The notes below the pieces were generated by a model. The model saw only the letters and a program-made list of their open reading frames with translations. It was not told the DNA's origin and did not search any database. Shown in pieces: positions 1 through 11,835 of a stretch of DNA of 64,000 nt; positions within the stretch are counted from its first letter, which is position 1; each line of letters starts with the position of its first letter. Both the position numbers and the translations under genes were made by a program. The stretch lies in NCBI RefSeq assembly GCF_036669915.1, contig NC_089319.1, forward strand, positions 19,527,885 to 19,591,884. Reading direction: 5' to 3'. The DNA comes from Pocillopora verrucosa (lineage: Eukaryota; Cnidaria; Anthozoa; Scleractinia; Pocilloporidae).

Positions 1-17
1 TGAGGCCATTGCGTCTC

Positions 18-232
18 TTAACCCTTTAACTCCCATGAGTGACCAAGACAGAATTCCTCCTTACAATATAAATACAATATCAAACAGACGGGTGATGAGA
101 ATAAAGAAAAATATAAGTTTGAGGATTTTCTAGTTGATCCAGTACCAAATTCTCAGAACTAGCATCATAAGAACTGTATGGCAGACAGTAAGGAGAATTA
201 CATATGAAATCTTGGGCATTAAAGGGTAAAAT
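18..232. mobile_element. MITE family 1, copy A (piggyBac-like ends)
   Basis: The element begins TTAA|CCCTTTAACTCCC and ends with a decayed GGGCATTAAAGGG followed by TAAA. It matches the copy at 17384-17595 along its whole length, with shared blocks such as ACTCCCATGAGTGACCAAG. TTAA flanks with CCC...GGG ends are the hallmark of piggyBac-type elements. It has no coding capacity, so it is a non-autonomous copy. Confidence 0.7.
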
Positions 233-1168
233 AGACGAAACGTTCCTTCAGTGGAGATTATGAAAAGGTGATGGGAACATTTTAAAAATATTACCAAAAA
301 TTGATTTCTCTAGAGTGGAAAGAGATATTCCCCTAGAGAAAGATATAATTCAGTCCCAGATATTTTTTATTTCGCCCTCTGAAGCTCCACCACCAGTAGA
401 GCATTGGCTACGCTTCAGACATTTTTTGTTGAGTCGGAAGGTCGTTGCTAGCTTTACATGTGACACGCTTCTTGCATACCTCTGAGATCAATAAAAGTGT
501 AAGTAAGTAGAATGATAAAATGAAAAGACAAATTTCTGGTTCGGCCTTTGAACAGAGAAAGATATCGTTCGTTCTGGGACGAGCGTAGGACAGAGAATAA
601 GCATAAACCATCATCACGAAATTTTTATTCCACGCCTCGTGGAGAAGATGTCGGTCTCACCTTCAGGACGAGCTTGTAAGTTGTTTAGGGGTATCATTTT
701 TTTGAATATATCAAAATATTAAGAAAAATCTTGGCTTTTGTGGATCAGCGTGTAAAAATTTCTCGCCCTATTTAATCTTCTTTACTGCGTTTTCCCGTCA
801 AACTTAGAAAAAAGCGGCTCTTGTGAAAATTGCCGTTATCACTTGTGGGGTGGAACTGCCAATCACACATTTCAAAATTGAATACAAAGCACGCGTGACT
901 TTGAGGCACGAGTACAAATATCACTGATATCTATCGCTCCTCATTTGCATCAGATTACCGTTAATATGCAGAACAAAGGACGCTTTGCAAATCATAATTA
1001 GCAGTTGATTGTTTTGGAACAAAAAAAAACTTCAGTTGTAACGGTCGCTGAATTTCAGTCAAAGAAAAAACCACGGGCCGAGGAGTGACTACGGCTTAGA
1101 GCCATTCCAGTAGTTTCTAACGGCTGTTTGACCCCATAGGTGATTGAAAATTTTATTGCAAAAGGACG
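233..1168. other. Upstream region of the astacin-PLAT gene
   Basis: No open frame with plausible splice sites was seen on either strand. The stretch presumably carries the promoter and 5' UTR of the gene starting at 1169. No clear TATA box close to the start was recognised. Confidence 0.4.
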
Positions 1169-4100
1169 ATGTTCAAAATAAGAGGTTTCACGTTGCTCTT
1201 TGTATTTGCTTGGGTGATAAACGTATCATGTTATTCAGGTAAGTGAGCACTTGTTGTCAAACGAATTGGACATTGGATGATATGAAGGAAAACTCATGTC
1301 CAAAATGAACATTTCCAAATCAGTCTCCCAGTCTCCCAAACTTCTTTAGTGTTCGTCGCTTCCTAAACTTTCGGCAATTTGAGCTGGAATGGTACTGATT
1401 GTGATTTAAATCAAAAGTGGAGATAGGGTTGACGATTCGTGACGAAGTACGAAACTATTTGAATTTTTTGAAATGTTTTGTTTTCGAGCTGACCCAACAA
1501 AAGCATTGAAGCAGCTCAGGCAGAAAAATTGCCAGAGTCTAAAGCTTTCCTTATAACCCCATTCTATTCAAAACAAAGCCGTTGTCCCAAAGGCAATGTA
1601 TTGTTTTTAGGTCATTCATGCTGAAAGCAATGAATGAGGTATTGTGGTGAAGCATATTTTGACGGAAGTTGTCGACCGCAGACGGAAGTTGCATTGTAAA
1701 CCGTGAATGGAAGTAGTCTCGCATGCTACCCCTCCCCACTTAGTGAACGTCAAAATTAATTTCGATGAAGTTCAGAAACTCACGTGGAAAGAAATAAAAT
1801 TTTTGTATGGTTTAATAATAATAAAAATAATAAATAATAATAATAAAAAGTAACAAATAAAAATAATAAAATAATATTAAAAATAATAAAAATAATAACC
1901 TCAAATCACATTTCCGAACTTCTAAAAGTGCAACTTGAGTCGAGAAGCCAAAATGTTCTCACCTAAAGGATCCGTAGCGGGTTCATTTCAACACACGCTG
2001 TGATCACGCGAAAGGCGGAAGAGCACCAGAGACAGCCATATTGGTAAGCCGCGCATTTGCGTTCGTCTTCAGTTGGTATAATGTAATCATTGCTCTATCA
2101 TTGTGCTTTTCCTCGGGAGCTCTTCAACATACAGTCCACACATCAATCATAGCGGCCAAGATAGTCTCACTAAAATTTGTTTTTTTGGAGCTCCAATATT
2201 ATCTAATCCGGTCAGTACAAAATGTAGACTGCAGACTGCAGATCGGGTAAAAAATGCAGACTAGGTACAAAGTGCAGACTACAGACTGGGTGCAAAATGC
2301 AGACTGAGAATTTATACCGTTTTTTTCGTCTAGTGCGTGATAACGTGTCACCTTACCACTTACCGAGCGTCACGCAATCGCTTTTCCGCGATCATCTTTC
2401 ACGATTATTTGCACTATTGTGGAATATTCCTTGCCCGTTTCTGGATCACAATATATTCTTCTCGCTTTGAGTCGGTTGATGTGATGTCTGTACAGAATTT
2501 ACCAACTTATTAAAAGTAGATGTAGATGTAAATGAGATGTCACTATTTGAGAAACCGTGACAATCGACAGCTTTGCACGTGTCCGTACGTTTCATCTTTT
2601 TAACCGATATGTGTTCATTTTGTTGACAAAAATGCGGACCGATACCAAAACTGTTCCTTCGACTTGATATATTTTCAACGTTCAGGGGTGTACACACACT
2701 GATTTTCACATATGTGCCTTATATCGTTACTGACATGAGGAATCGGCGAATTTTTATGGGGAAAAGTGAAGCGTTGCTTTCGTGACTAGCCATTAGGCTA
2801 GTGTTTTCACCTCTCATCTGTTTGGTGACTACGCAAATATTAATAAGTGAAAATCAGACTATGTGAAAGCTTGAAATTCTATTGTTAAAAACAAAAGATA
2901 TCAAGACACGGGCAAGGAATATTTCACGATAGTGCGAATGATCATGAAAGATGAGAGTCACTAACATTTTGCAAAACGATTTCGGTCAAGTTCGACAAAT
3001 TCAGGGTTTACGGATAACAAGGACTCAAAATGCAGCCGTTGGCGACGACTGCTTTCCCTCACTATTTCCCCTGAAAACCATGTGATCTCCCCCTCCCCCT
3101 CCCCCTCCCTCGGGCGAAAAATAATGACTTGTTTCCCTATAATGAGCTTAATTGTATCAGTTCTTTCAGTTTCAGAACGGAAAAACCATGCAGAAGGAAA
3201 TATTTATCAGGATAAACGGGAAGCCGTACTTTATCGTGGACAATTGTGGTCAGCCACTTATGACAGCAACAGGGAGGTCACAAATATCTTCATTCCTTAC
3301 ACTGTTAAGTTAGGAGGCTGGTTCTCAGGACTTGGTAAGTACAAAGCTCCTCCTCGGCTAACGAATTTTCCCTCGCCTTTGGATCTTTCCCGTGGAGTGG
3401 GCGGGGCAGGGGGCAGTAGTAGCACTAGAAATCTACTTATTCCTTGTGTGTCGAATGCATGGAATGAAGTGCAAATTTCAAAAACCTTCAGTAAAAGACA
3501 TGGCATCTTTGGCATTTTCTACCTCAGGATATGTCATAGGAAAGACGAAAGAAATGATTTGGTTTTGTTATCGTCGAACTGATTTGAACTTTATTTTCTT
3601 CTAAGTAACACTTCAACTAACGATAACCCTTTTAAACTCTTTCTAGTTTCTTATTGCTGTTATTTTAACCGTGATAAACGCCTTAGTTTTCAGTAAGTTG
3701 TACTACTGCTCGAACGTCTGGGCAAATAGCACAGAGAAAAATACACGGAAATTGCAGGCTGTGCAGAACTTCGCATGTCGAATCGTTAGTGGCGCGAGAA
3801 AGTACGATCATGTAACTCCCCACTTAAAAAGTTTGTCTTGGTTACCCGTTAAGGACCAACTATACTACCGCCAAGCTACCATGGCTTTTAAATGCATTTC
3901 CGGACACGCCCCCATATATCTGACGTCACAATTCATTACCCGCGAGCAAGTTACCAAGCGTACAACTAGGAGTGGCCAAAAGCTTAATATACCTCTTTTT
4001 AAAACAGCCTCAGGACAAAGAACATTTTATTACAGAACTATTGGACTTTGGAACAATTTAGACCCCTTTTTAAAATCAAGCCGTTCGGTTCAAGTTTTTA

Positions 4101-7100
4101 AACGTATCTTAAAGAATAAGCTTTTAGACAATTTTGTAAATACTTTCTAAACTTCATTTATTTTTAGTGTTTTTCTCGACTATAAAGTTTAGATAATATT
4201 GTAAATGTTTCTTAAATTTAATTAATTTTAATTGTGTAGTTATTAGTAACTTTAGTAATTTAAATAATTGTTCCTGAAAAGCCCCATTGGGGAGGTAACA
4301 ATGAAGTATGTATGTATTTGACATTCGTTATGTTTGCCTCCGTTGCCCTTGAGTAACCGGCATCAAGACCCCTTTCACTACCATAAATGACTCTTTCTCT
4401 CAGCCTCTGGCTACGATGTATCTGTTCTTCAACTCATGGTTTTCAATAGCAGGCAGAGTTTGAGGAAATGATATTTCTTTGGATCAACAGGAGCTAAAAA
4501 TTTTCTATATTTCAATTCGAACTGAAAAGTCTTTTAAATTTTTAGATTATAGCGATGAGGAAACTATCAAAGAGGCAGCGAGTGTTATCGCTAAGCACAC
4601 TTGCATCAGGTTCGTTGAGCGAAAAGATGAAAAGGATTACATAGAATTCTACGAAGACAGCAAGTAAGGAGTAGGGGCAAATTTTAGACATTGCTTTTTT
4701 ATTCACCACTCTGTATAATATTTTTTACTTGTAGTTTTCCTTTTCCTTGCAATTGGCTCCCTGTTCATGTAATCAGTAATGTACCTTAATACTTTTATAG
4801 CTGTTGTTGATTTGCGGGCTAAGCTCCTGCGCGAAAATGCAGTCTGATTTTCCATCTTAATCGACTGTTCGATGCACTCACGCAAATTTGAGCAATTAAA
4901 ATGTAAAAACCTGCCACCGTTTTCATTGGAGAATATTACTCTGTGATGTAAACAATATTTTGTTACTATTCACTCCAGTAATGTCTGTGAGTCGTACATC
5001 GGCAAAAAAGGCGGGAAACAGCTTTTGTCGCTGGGAAGCGGCTGTAAGAACAGAGGTCATGTGACTCACGAGCTGATGCACGCCTTGGGATTTTTCCACG
5101 AGCATACCAGACCAGATCGAGATAAGTTTGTCAAGATATTATGGGATAACATCAAGAGAGGTGAGCAGTCTTACGCAATACTACTTTTGCTTTTCTTTCT
5201 TGGTCAACTCTTAAAAGAGCTTGGTAGTCGCATTGACAAGGCGATTTCTCTTTCATACACTCCAGATCACGACAAGCAGTTTGAAATCCGCAAGCGAGGA
5301 GTCACAACTCTGGGTCAACCATACGACTTTCAGTCCATCATGCACTACTCCAACAAAGAGTTTAGTAAAAACAACAAGGACACCATCCAGGCCCTATCAG
5401 ATCCAAACATGCCTCTTGGTAACGTCAACTCTTTATCTGCTGTGGATGTCTTGCAAATTAACCTGCTCTATAACTGTCCCGAGGCACTCAGACAAGGTAC
5501 TGCAATAACATAGGCACGCAACGCATCCATAGTCCAAGTATATTTTGAAATTCACAACAAGAAGATCATCGTGCGCCAAATTAAATCATATTCACCTTCC
5601 AATCACTATTTTTTCCTTTTCAAATACGTCTATGCTTAAGTATTCTGATGTTATGATGCTTTTTTACCACCGTAACCGACCTTCCTAGTAGAACGACTGA
5701 TAATGACCGAATAAACAATTACTATCGAACTCTATTTGAAATGGAAAAGCTGATCATCAAGATTCAATTCACGATCATTCGACTGAAAAATCACTCTTGC
5801 TTTTTCTTCTCGTTTGACTTCCTTAATCAGGGTCATATCATTAGCACCGCAGGAAAACCACGCCTTTAAAAATACAGCCACCAACATATTCAAATCATTT
5901 ACTCACTGCATCAAAAAATGTGTGTTCTCTGATTCACAGTGGTCAACTATGAAGTAACCGTGTACACAGGAGACAAATATTTGGCGGGAACGGATGGACA
6001 AGTGTTTATAGAGCTGTTTGGGCAGAACGCTGTCGGCCAATTGCGGAATTCAGGCGAGGAAGAATTAGCGGGTAAAAAGAGCGCCTTTGAGATGAGAAGG
6101 TGAGAATCAAGTTCAATGCTAACGTCAGCCTGACAACCATTATGAGAGGTTATTAAAGGGGCACTGTAATGTTTTTAGTTATCACTCCTCATCGGAGGAC
6201 ATCAGAGCGTCAAAATCTTCGGTAGAAAGGGGGAGAGATGCTGAATCGAACTGTAGCCTCATATTTTTTCTCCTTTTTTTTAGTGTGGACAGATTTAACG
6301 TTATTTCGCCAAACCTTGGAAAACTGATCAAACTGACGGTCAGACTTACCGACAGAGGATACGGAGGAGCATGGTACCTAGACAAGGTGATAATTTGAAA
6401 CGCGGAAGTCTGGAGTCTAGTATAGATGAGTAACCTTAAACGCGCAAGATGGAGTTGAGTACAGATTTATAACCTTTTTGGTATAATTATACAAACTTGG
6501 AGGCAGCTTGAGAGGATACCCCAGAAGAGACCGAGATGGCGGGTAGTTTCAATGGACTGATAGTCCGGTAGGAGTGGGGGGGGACAAGTAAAGTTACTAG
6601 TTCTCATTTTTCGATGAAAATGACAATGGCAGAAAAAAAGAACTCATCAAAACTGAACGAGTAGTTTTGAAGTAGTTTAGATCGATCAAGCTTTTTTTAA
6701 AGGTGAAGAGGTGGTCAACTAGAATAAAGCGAAGGGAAAGAAAATTACGGTCCATGGGAAGAACTTCTCTCAGTGGCTAATTGCAATTTCAGCAATTTTC
6801 AGAGTGTGATCCTTAATGAAAGCCAAGCTGCCGTTAGGTAATTACTGGAGTTAGGCTCTTTGGTAGCTTAAGTAGGATGAGGCGTGGTACCGTTACTGGA
6901 GGCTGTGGTTACGGCTGGGCAGAGGAGGGAGAGGGGGGAGATGAAGGAAGGAGGATTGAAATGAAAGCGGGTCGTTCCCATCCGCTCTGTTTCCAAACCT
7001 ACCTCAGCGATTCTCTGTCTCCTTCCGCCAGAATGGTTTCATTTTCCTCAGCTCTGTTGTGATCCAACAACCCTTGTGGTTTTATTTGTTTCTCAGATCC

Positions 7101-7198
7101 AAGTTCAAAACAGAAAGAGGCGTGTGAATGTTTCTTTTCCGTGTTTCTGCTGGTTTGGTGGAGGTTCTGACACCAAGATATTGGAACCTTCTCCCTAG
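1169..7198 (+). CDS. Secreted astacin metalloprotease with C-terminal PLAT domain
   Basis: Eight exons: 1169-1238, 3176-3334, 4546-4663, 4979-5160, 5266-5496, 5940-6099, 6284-6386, 7097-7198 (374 aa). All joins use GT/AG and keep frame. Exon 1 is a signal peptide (hydrophobic TLLFVFAWVINVSC). A short propeptide precedes the catalytic domain, which starts near IPYTV. Exon 4 carries the zinc motif HELMHALGFFHEHTRPDR (HExxHxxGxxHExxR), and exon 5 has the Met-turn SIMHYS with its tyrosine. The four conserved astacin cysteines are present (TCIRF, NVCES, GSGCK, YNC), so an active endopeptidase is expected. Exons 6-8 encode a PLAT/LH2 beta-sandwich (YEVTVYTGDKYLAGTDGQV to GGAWYLDK), usually a lipid- or protein-binding module. 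Intron 2 holds a LINE fragment. In the propeptide, EGNI sits where family members usually have FxGD, so the zinc-binding aspartate switch looks lost. Confidence 0.88.
1808..1903. repeat. AT-rich TAA/AAT low-complexity tract
   Basis: Imperfect AATAAT/AAATAA runs inside intron 1 of the astacin-PLAT gene. Confidence 0.7.
2210..2350. repeat. Dispersed GCAGACT-rich repeat, copy 1
   Basis: Short imperfect units of the type CAGACTGGGTGCAAAATG are followed by TTTTTTTCGTCTAGTGCGTGATAAC. The reverse complement matches 20447-20570 in both the repeat units and the GACGAAAAAA / GTTATCAC flank. This shows an interspersed element rather than a local satellite. It lies in intron 1 of the astacin-PLAT gene. 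Confidence 0.65.
2386..2962. mobile_element. Fold-back element with roughly 55-bp inverted arms
   Basis: The left arm, about 2386-2440, contains GGAATATTCCTTGCCCGT. It is inverted at about 2905-2962, which contains ACGGGCAAGGAATATT followed by a CATGAAAGATGAGAGTCAC flank. The intervening 460 bp has no recognisable gene. The layout suits a non-autonomous inverted-repeat transposon in intron 1 of the astacin-PLAT gene. Exact ends are uncertain. Confidence 0.5.
3645..4318 (+). mobile_element. 5'-truncated non-LTR retrotransposon (LINE) remnant
   Basis: An open frame to a stop at 4148-4150 encodes the C-terminal end of a LINE reverse transcriptase. It contains SKLYYCSNVW, KLQAVQNFACRIVSG, LSWLPVKDQL and IGLWNNLD, typical of the region after the catalytic domain in CR1/L2/jockey-like elements. 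A stop at about 3645 and the absence of the FADD catalytic core show 5' truncation. The AT-rich 3' region ends in short TATG/TGTA repeats near 4318. The copy lies in intron 2 of the astacin-PLAT gene, same strand, and looks inactive. Confidence 0.8.
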
Positions 7199-8663
7199 TT
7201 TATATACTTCTATTTGATAATTTAAGTCGAGATAATTTTCAGTTTTTGTATTAAATGGTTTAAGCCCAGAAGTAAAAAATAATCGTGTAGTCTGATCATC
7301 CGGGTGATCTAAGTCCTGAGCGGAAGTCGTCAACGAAGTTATGCATCGATCAATTCGAAGCTTCAACACCCCCTTCCCCCTCGGGCAAATAATTAAACCT
7401 CCGGGAATTAGAACTTTTAAACATTGGTTCATTCAAATTTCTGATTGGTTCATTCAAGTTGCTGAGCACAATCGGGCGGCCTAGCCGTTATTTTCTTGTA
7501 GACCCTTACTTCTGATCCATTTGACTGTAAAAGTGAACTTTAAACAACCCCCTATTAAAGGATGAAATACGTTTATTCCGCTGTAAAGACTTGACAGCTC
7601 CGGTTCGAATTCCCCACTCCACCCAGGCACGGTTCAAATTTCCCACCTTCCCGGGTACGGACGACAGTCAAATTTTACGTGACTCTTAGTGTCACTTCCG
7701 CTCAGGTTGCCAGAAGGCTAATCATTGTTAGAGTCTTAGTGGGGTGATGGCTGTCACAGCTAGCGGTTAGAATTCAACGAACGACTTCGTTTCTAAGACG
7801 TCTCTCGCCGGGATGATCAGATCACACGACCATCCTCATTAACTTACCACACTAATTATGTCATTTGAGACAAGTAAATTTTCACGTTCACCTCAAGTGA
7901 CATGTGAAGAGGAGCTCTATTTCAACCTTAAGGGTGTTTTTCTTATAATCTTAGTGACAGTTAACTAATATTGCAGTAAATGTAAAACTCCTTTCTGTGT
8001 TGAAGCTGCATCCTCTGTATTATACATAATTACTTTCCTTAACTAATAAAAATTAAATGCCATGTTAACATTTATTTCTTCTAAAGGCTAGTAATAACGC
8101 AGTGACTTTAACACATCGCAGCCTGCTGCTGTGGGGGCGTAATATGTGCGCAGAGAGAAAGAAAGAGGAAGCCTGGGTAGGAGATAAAAGCCTTCGTCTT
8201 GTTTTCCGCTCTGGGCTACTACCGCGCCCGTTCCTAACTGAGCACGTAGACCAAACTTATCACGTGAAAATTTAAGCGAAAAAATTGTTGCCTGTGCCCT
8301 GAGAGGATTTACACGGTTGAAAGAAGCCCTGACAGAGAAATTAGCATTGTTGTTAAGTTTGCACCGACAGTTATTGACGCGTGCAGCACATTAAATCTCC
8401 CGCGTAATTCTAATTGTATACAAAGTAATTGGTGCAAAACGGTGACAAAATTACAAACCAGTGAGCTTCACTTCGATGCGGGAGTAACATACGAACACAG
8501 GAGCAGTTTCCATTCGAGATAAACTCGGTTGATTTACTAAACTAAGATTGTTCCGAGTGTTCAGTACCATAGTTTGCAATCGAAGTTAATCAACGAAGCT
8601 GACACCCAACAGACGGGTAAACTTGAATTAAACGCAGTCGAGAAGGGATAAAAATTTGTAGTT
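7199..8663. other. Intergenic region between the two PLAT genes
   Basis: No exon-like frame was recognised on either strand. It holds the 3' flank of the astacin-PLAT gene, with a possible AATAAA near 8044, and the promoter of the next gene. Confidence 0.4.
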
Positions 8664-11600
8664 ATGAGGAACATTTGGCGAAAAAGTGCTATAGCCCTGA
8701 TTGTGATAACAACAAGTCTAGTCGTTCACGGAGGAAGAAACCAAGGTATGAGAAGTGTCTGAAGTGTTGAATTTGCTACAAATTTATTTACTAAAGTAAA
8801 CTCAAGATTTGTAAATGCTTGATTGATTTATTGTAACGTCCTTCGAATGTATCTAACCTGCTTACTTACTTTTTCAAGACGGCATATTTTTAAAGAGAGT
8901 TTCCTTCCACAGGCTATTCAAGATAAATCAGTATTTAATTCGGTTAAATACTCTTTAATTCAATTTTCTGTTAGTAAAAGCTTGTTTGATTTTGAAAAAC
9001 ACATCTTTGCATAATTAAACTTTTTTAATATTCGATTTTAACCAGAAAGAACCGTCGATAAATTTACAGAGCTGCAACTGTGGTAATGCACAGATATGTA
9101 AAAAGCAGCCCAATAATATGTGTGCAGTTTTCATTTCCTCAAAGACACAAAACAAATTCTTGCTTCTTTAGAATGAGAACAGCAGGAATTCGTTATAAAC
9201 GTTTTATTCATAATTTTCAGTAATGCTTCTGTCAATGGTCAAACTTTCAGGGCTTCGTTCGCAACCCAGAAGTATTTATTATTTTTTTAAACTACCTTAT
9301 AAGTGTGTTAACTTACTTCGTTCTCTATTTTCAATAAAGCTATGGTATATTTATTGGTTTGCTAAATCATCTACAGGCGCCAAATTAATGATAATTCATG
9401 CCGACATTCAATGCTAATTTTTCCGGATGGTTAATCGCAGTTACGCACGAGAGAACGTTATTGGTGTAAACTGTTTCGTCTGCTTTTAGGAACAAGGCCT
9501 TTATTTCCCCTCGATAAACTTACTCTGACCTTAAATAAAAATTCCCATCAATACAGAAACGTATGAATCGATATACATATTGTTGGAACAATGAGCTCTT
9601 TTCTTTTAAACGGTTCTGAAAAAGGTACTGTCCTATCGTTTAGATGCAGTGACTGTCAACCTTTGTCAGGATTTGTTTGATGGCAGAGTCGACACCGAAG
9701 GAATAGTGACGCCTTTTATTTGCCGGATCGCATGATATGACATCACGACTGACAACTGTCTATCACTGTCATGGGAAACATTATACCAGTTTCTCGAACA
9801 GAAGATAATTTAAATAGAAGTTAATTTTAATTTATTTTATTTTTTCTCATGTTTGCCTCTGAGCGCACATTTCCTTGTTAATAGTTTTTCTGTTTATATT
9901 TTTACACTCCCAAGGAAACAGCGAATTGGAAAGAGATGCATCTTGGTTAGATCTAAACGAAGACTTCAATGATCCGCACACGGACCACCGGAGTTCAAAA
10001 CAAAGTTCTGCCCGCCAGAAGACGAGTGGAGATGACAATTCCGTCGACAAAAGGGATCGTGCACCTCCGAAAAGTCCTAAATATTCAAGTTTGTCAGCGA
10101 AGGCAGTACTTGAAAGAGCTGAGTCAGTTTTAGAAGCTATCAATGAGAAAGGATGCCCAACAGCTGAAGGTGTGACTTTTAACCCTTTATACCCCAACAT
10201 CAGTACGTATATTCTCCTTACTGTTCTCCTTACATTTCCATTAGGTGTCGACAAGGAGAATTTGTTTAACGATCAAGAGCTTCTTAAGTTGGTGATCATT
10301 TCTTTTATTCTTATGACCTTCATATGTGATTCAGGGGTGGGATTGTGAGGAGAAATTAGATGTTGGTCACTCTTAGGGGTTAAAGGGTAAAGCGACTTTT
10401 ATGGACTGTAAAGTTAAGGCAGATTCGATAAGATTTACAATAATGAAGTGCGGGGGGGAGGGGGGTGGGGTCGGGATGGTCGTCGCAGTGTAATCAGCAA
10501 AACCTCGCCAGAATTAGAGGCATAAGGTTGTATTAAAGCTTGGAGACATTTTACTTCGACAAACATCAGGGTTACAATGGCGTCTAATTGTGTTTGTACG
10601 CATTTACATTTCATTTGTTGCATTGCGCCACTAGCGCGCTTGTTTGACTGAAATTTTCCTTCATTTTGTTTGTTCTTGACAGAGAACCTTTTCAACGTTA
10701 CTATTTATACCGCTGACTTAAGGTTGGCAGCAACCACGTCTCAAGTGTACATCAATATCTATGGAATGGTTTATGGCGTGGAAGAGAGCACGACAAAAAT
10801 TCATCTTACCAACCATAACATGAAGGAATTTACAAGAGGACGGTGCGTTCCAAACAGATTTTAAAAATTTGCAGTGAACTATCAAATGATGGGCATTTAA
10901 CTTAGGGTCAAATTGTATTTTTTTTAAATGTTTCTTTTTGTTTTTGGTTTCCAGAGTGGATTCATTCCTTCTAAAGACGAAATTTGTTGGTTTGGTTGAG
11001 AGAATCACGATTGAGCATGACAATACAGGTGTGCTACCAGATTGGAACTTGGAAAAGGTACTGTGTGAATTTATTTATGAGGTGTTTTTATCATTAAGGA
11101 ATAATCAATACAATTCCCTGCTCTCAATACGATCCCTAGTCCCTCCATATCATGATTCAAACAAGCAGCAAACGAAAAAAATATATATTGCTCGCAAAAG
11201 GAGGCATTACAGTGAAATAATTAATTGGCAATTTTTTTAGCTCAGTCACTACTGGAACCTAAAGGGACCGTGAGGTTTTCGAGCTAACTTCTTCCCATAT
11301 CTGAATTAAATTTTTTTTTATTTAAAAGAGCGGCAAGAGAGAAAGAAGCTATACTTAATAGTTAATGTACTTATTACCACTTCATTAAGACAGATACAAT
11401 ATCGTTTCACTTTACTGGCGAAAGAGAACGTATTCAGGTCTTTCCTATAATAAGGAATGTCTTGCCAGAAATCTATCGCCTGATAAAGGTCAACACTCCT
11501 TCCAACCGATATATCCCCTCTTGAGGTTACCGGTCAGTTGCCAGTTGGGGGCCGGTCAGTTATCATTTACGCCTAGGGAGGAGGTAGGGGTTGGGTGGGG

Positions 11601-11835
11601 AGGTCAGTTCGTTCCACGAGAAAAGCAAGGTCTTTAGAGTAATTTCTCCTTTGTAACAAAACTCTTTTCCTCGGGCGTCGAAGTAACCAACCTGAATAAA
11701 ATTCTACTGGTTGACATTTTTTCTCCTTATTTTTAGGTGGTGGTACACGATTTAAAACTTGGTACGATCCAGACGTTCATTTGCTATTGTGAATTGGCAG
11801 GATATGAAAATGAAGTCAGCTTACCACCAATATAA
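8664..11835 (+). CDS. Secreted single-PLAT-domain protein
   Basis: Five exons: 8664-8745, 9915-10169, 10683-10842, 10955-11057, 11737-11835 (232 aa), all with GT/AG junctions in frame. Exon 1 is a signal peptide (IALIVITTSLVVHG). Exon 2 is a charged, low-complexity segment rich in D, S and K with no recognised domain. Exons 3-5 encode one PLAT/LH2 domain (NVTIYTADLRLAATTSQVYI, then LVERITIEHDNTG and DWNLEK). Exons 3 and 4 are 160 and 103 nt, the same lengths and phases as the PLAT exons of the upstream astacin gene, so the two domains share an origin by duplication. There is no membrane segment, so it is probably extracellular. Ligand unknown. A MITE sits 10 bp after the exon 2 donor. Confidence 0.82.
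10179..10388. mobile_element. MITE family 2, copy 1 (piggyBac-like ends)
   Basis: Starts TTAA|CCCTTTATACCCC and ends CTTAGGGG|TTAA. It is collinear with 14535-14738: both contain AGGAGAATTTGTT, ATCAAGAGCTTCTT and AGGAGAAATTAG. It is inserted directly downstream of the exon 2 donor of the single-PLAT gene. Confidence 0.75.

Noticed and set aside
3082-3582. 166-codon open frame taken as a gene by itself
   Set aside because: Only 3176-3334 is coding: it is exon 2 of the astacin-PLAT gene, and the rest is intron read-through on both sides.
4479-4545. Upstream part of the open frame before astacin exon 3
   Set aside because: Using it would insert about 20 residues into the astacin N-terminal region and give a poor acceptor. 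The acceptor at 4545 (TTTTTAG) restores the phase and a normal astacin sequence.
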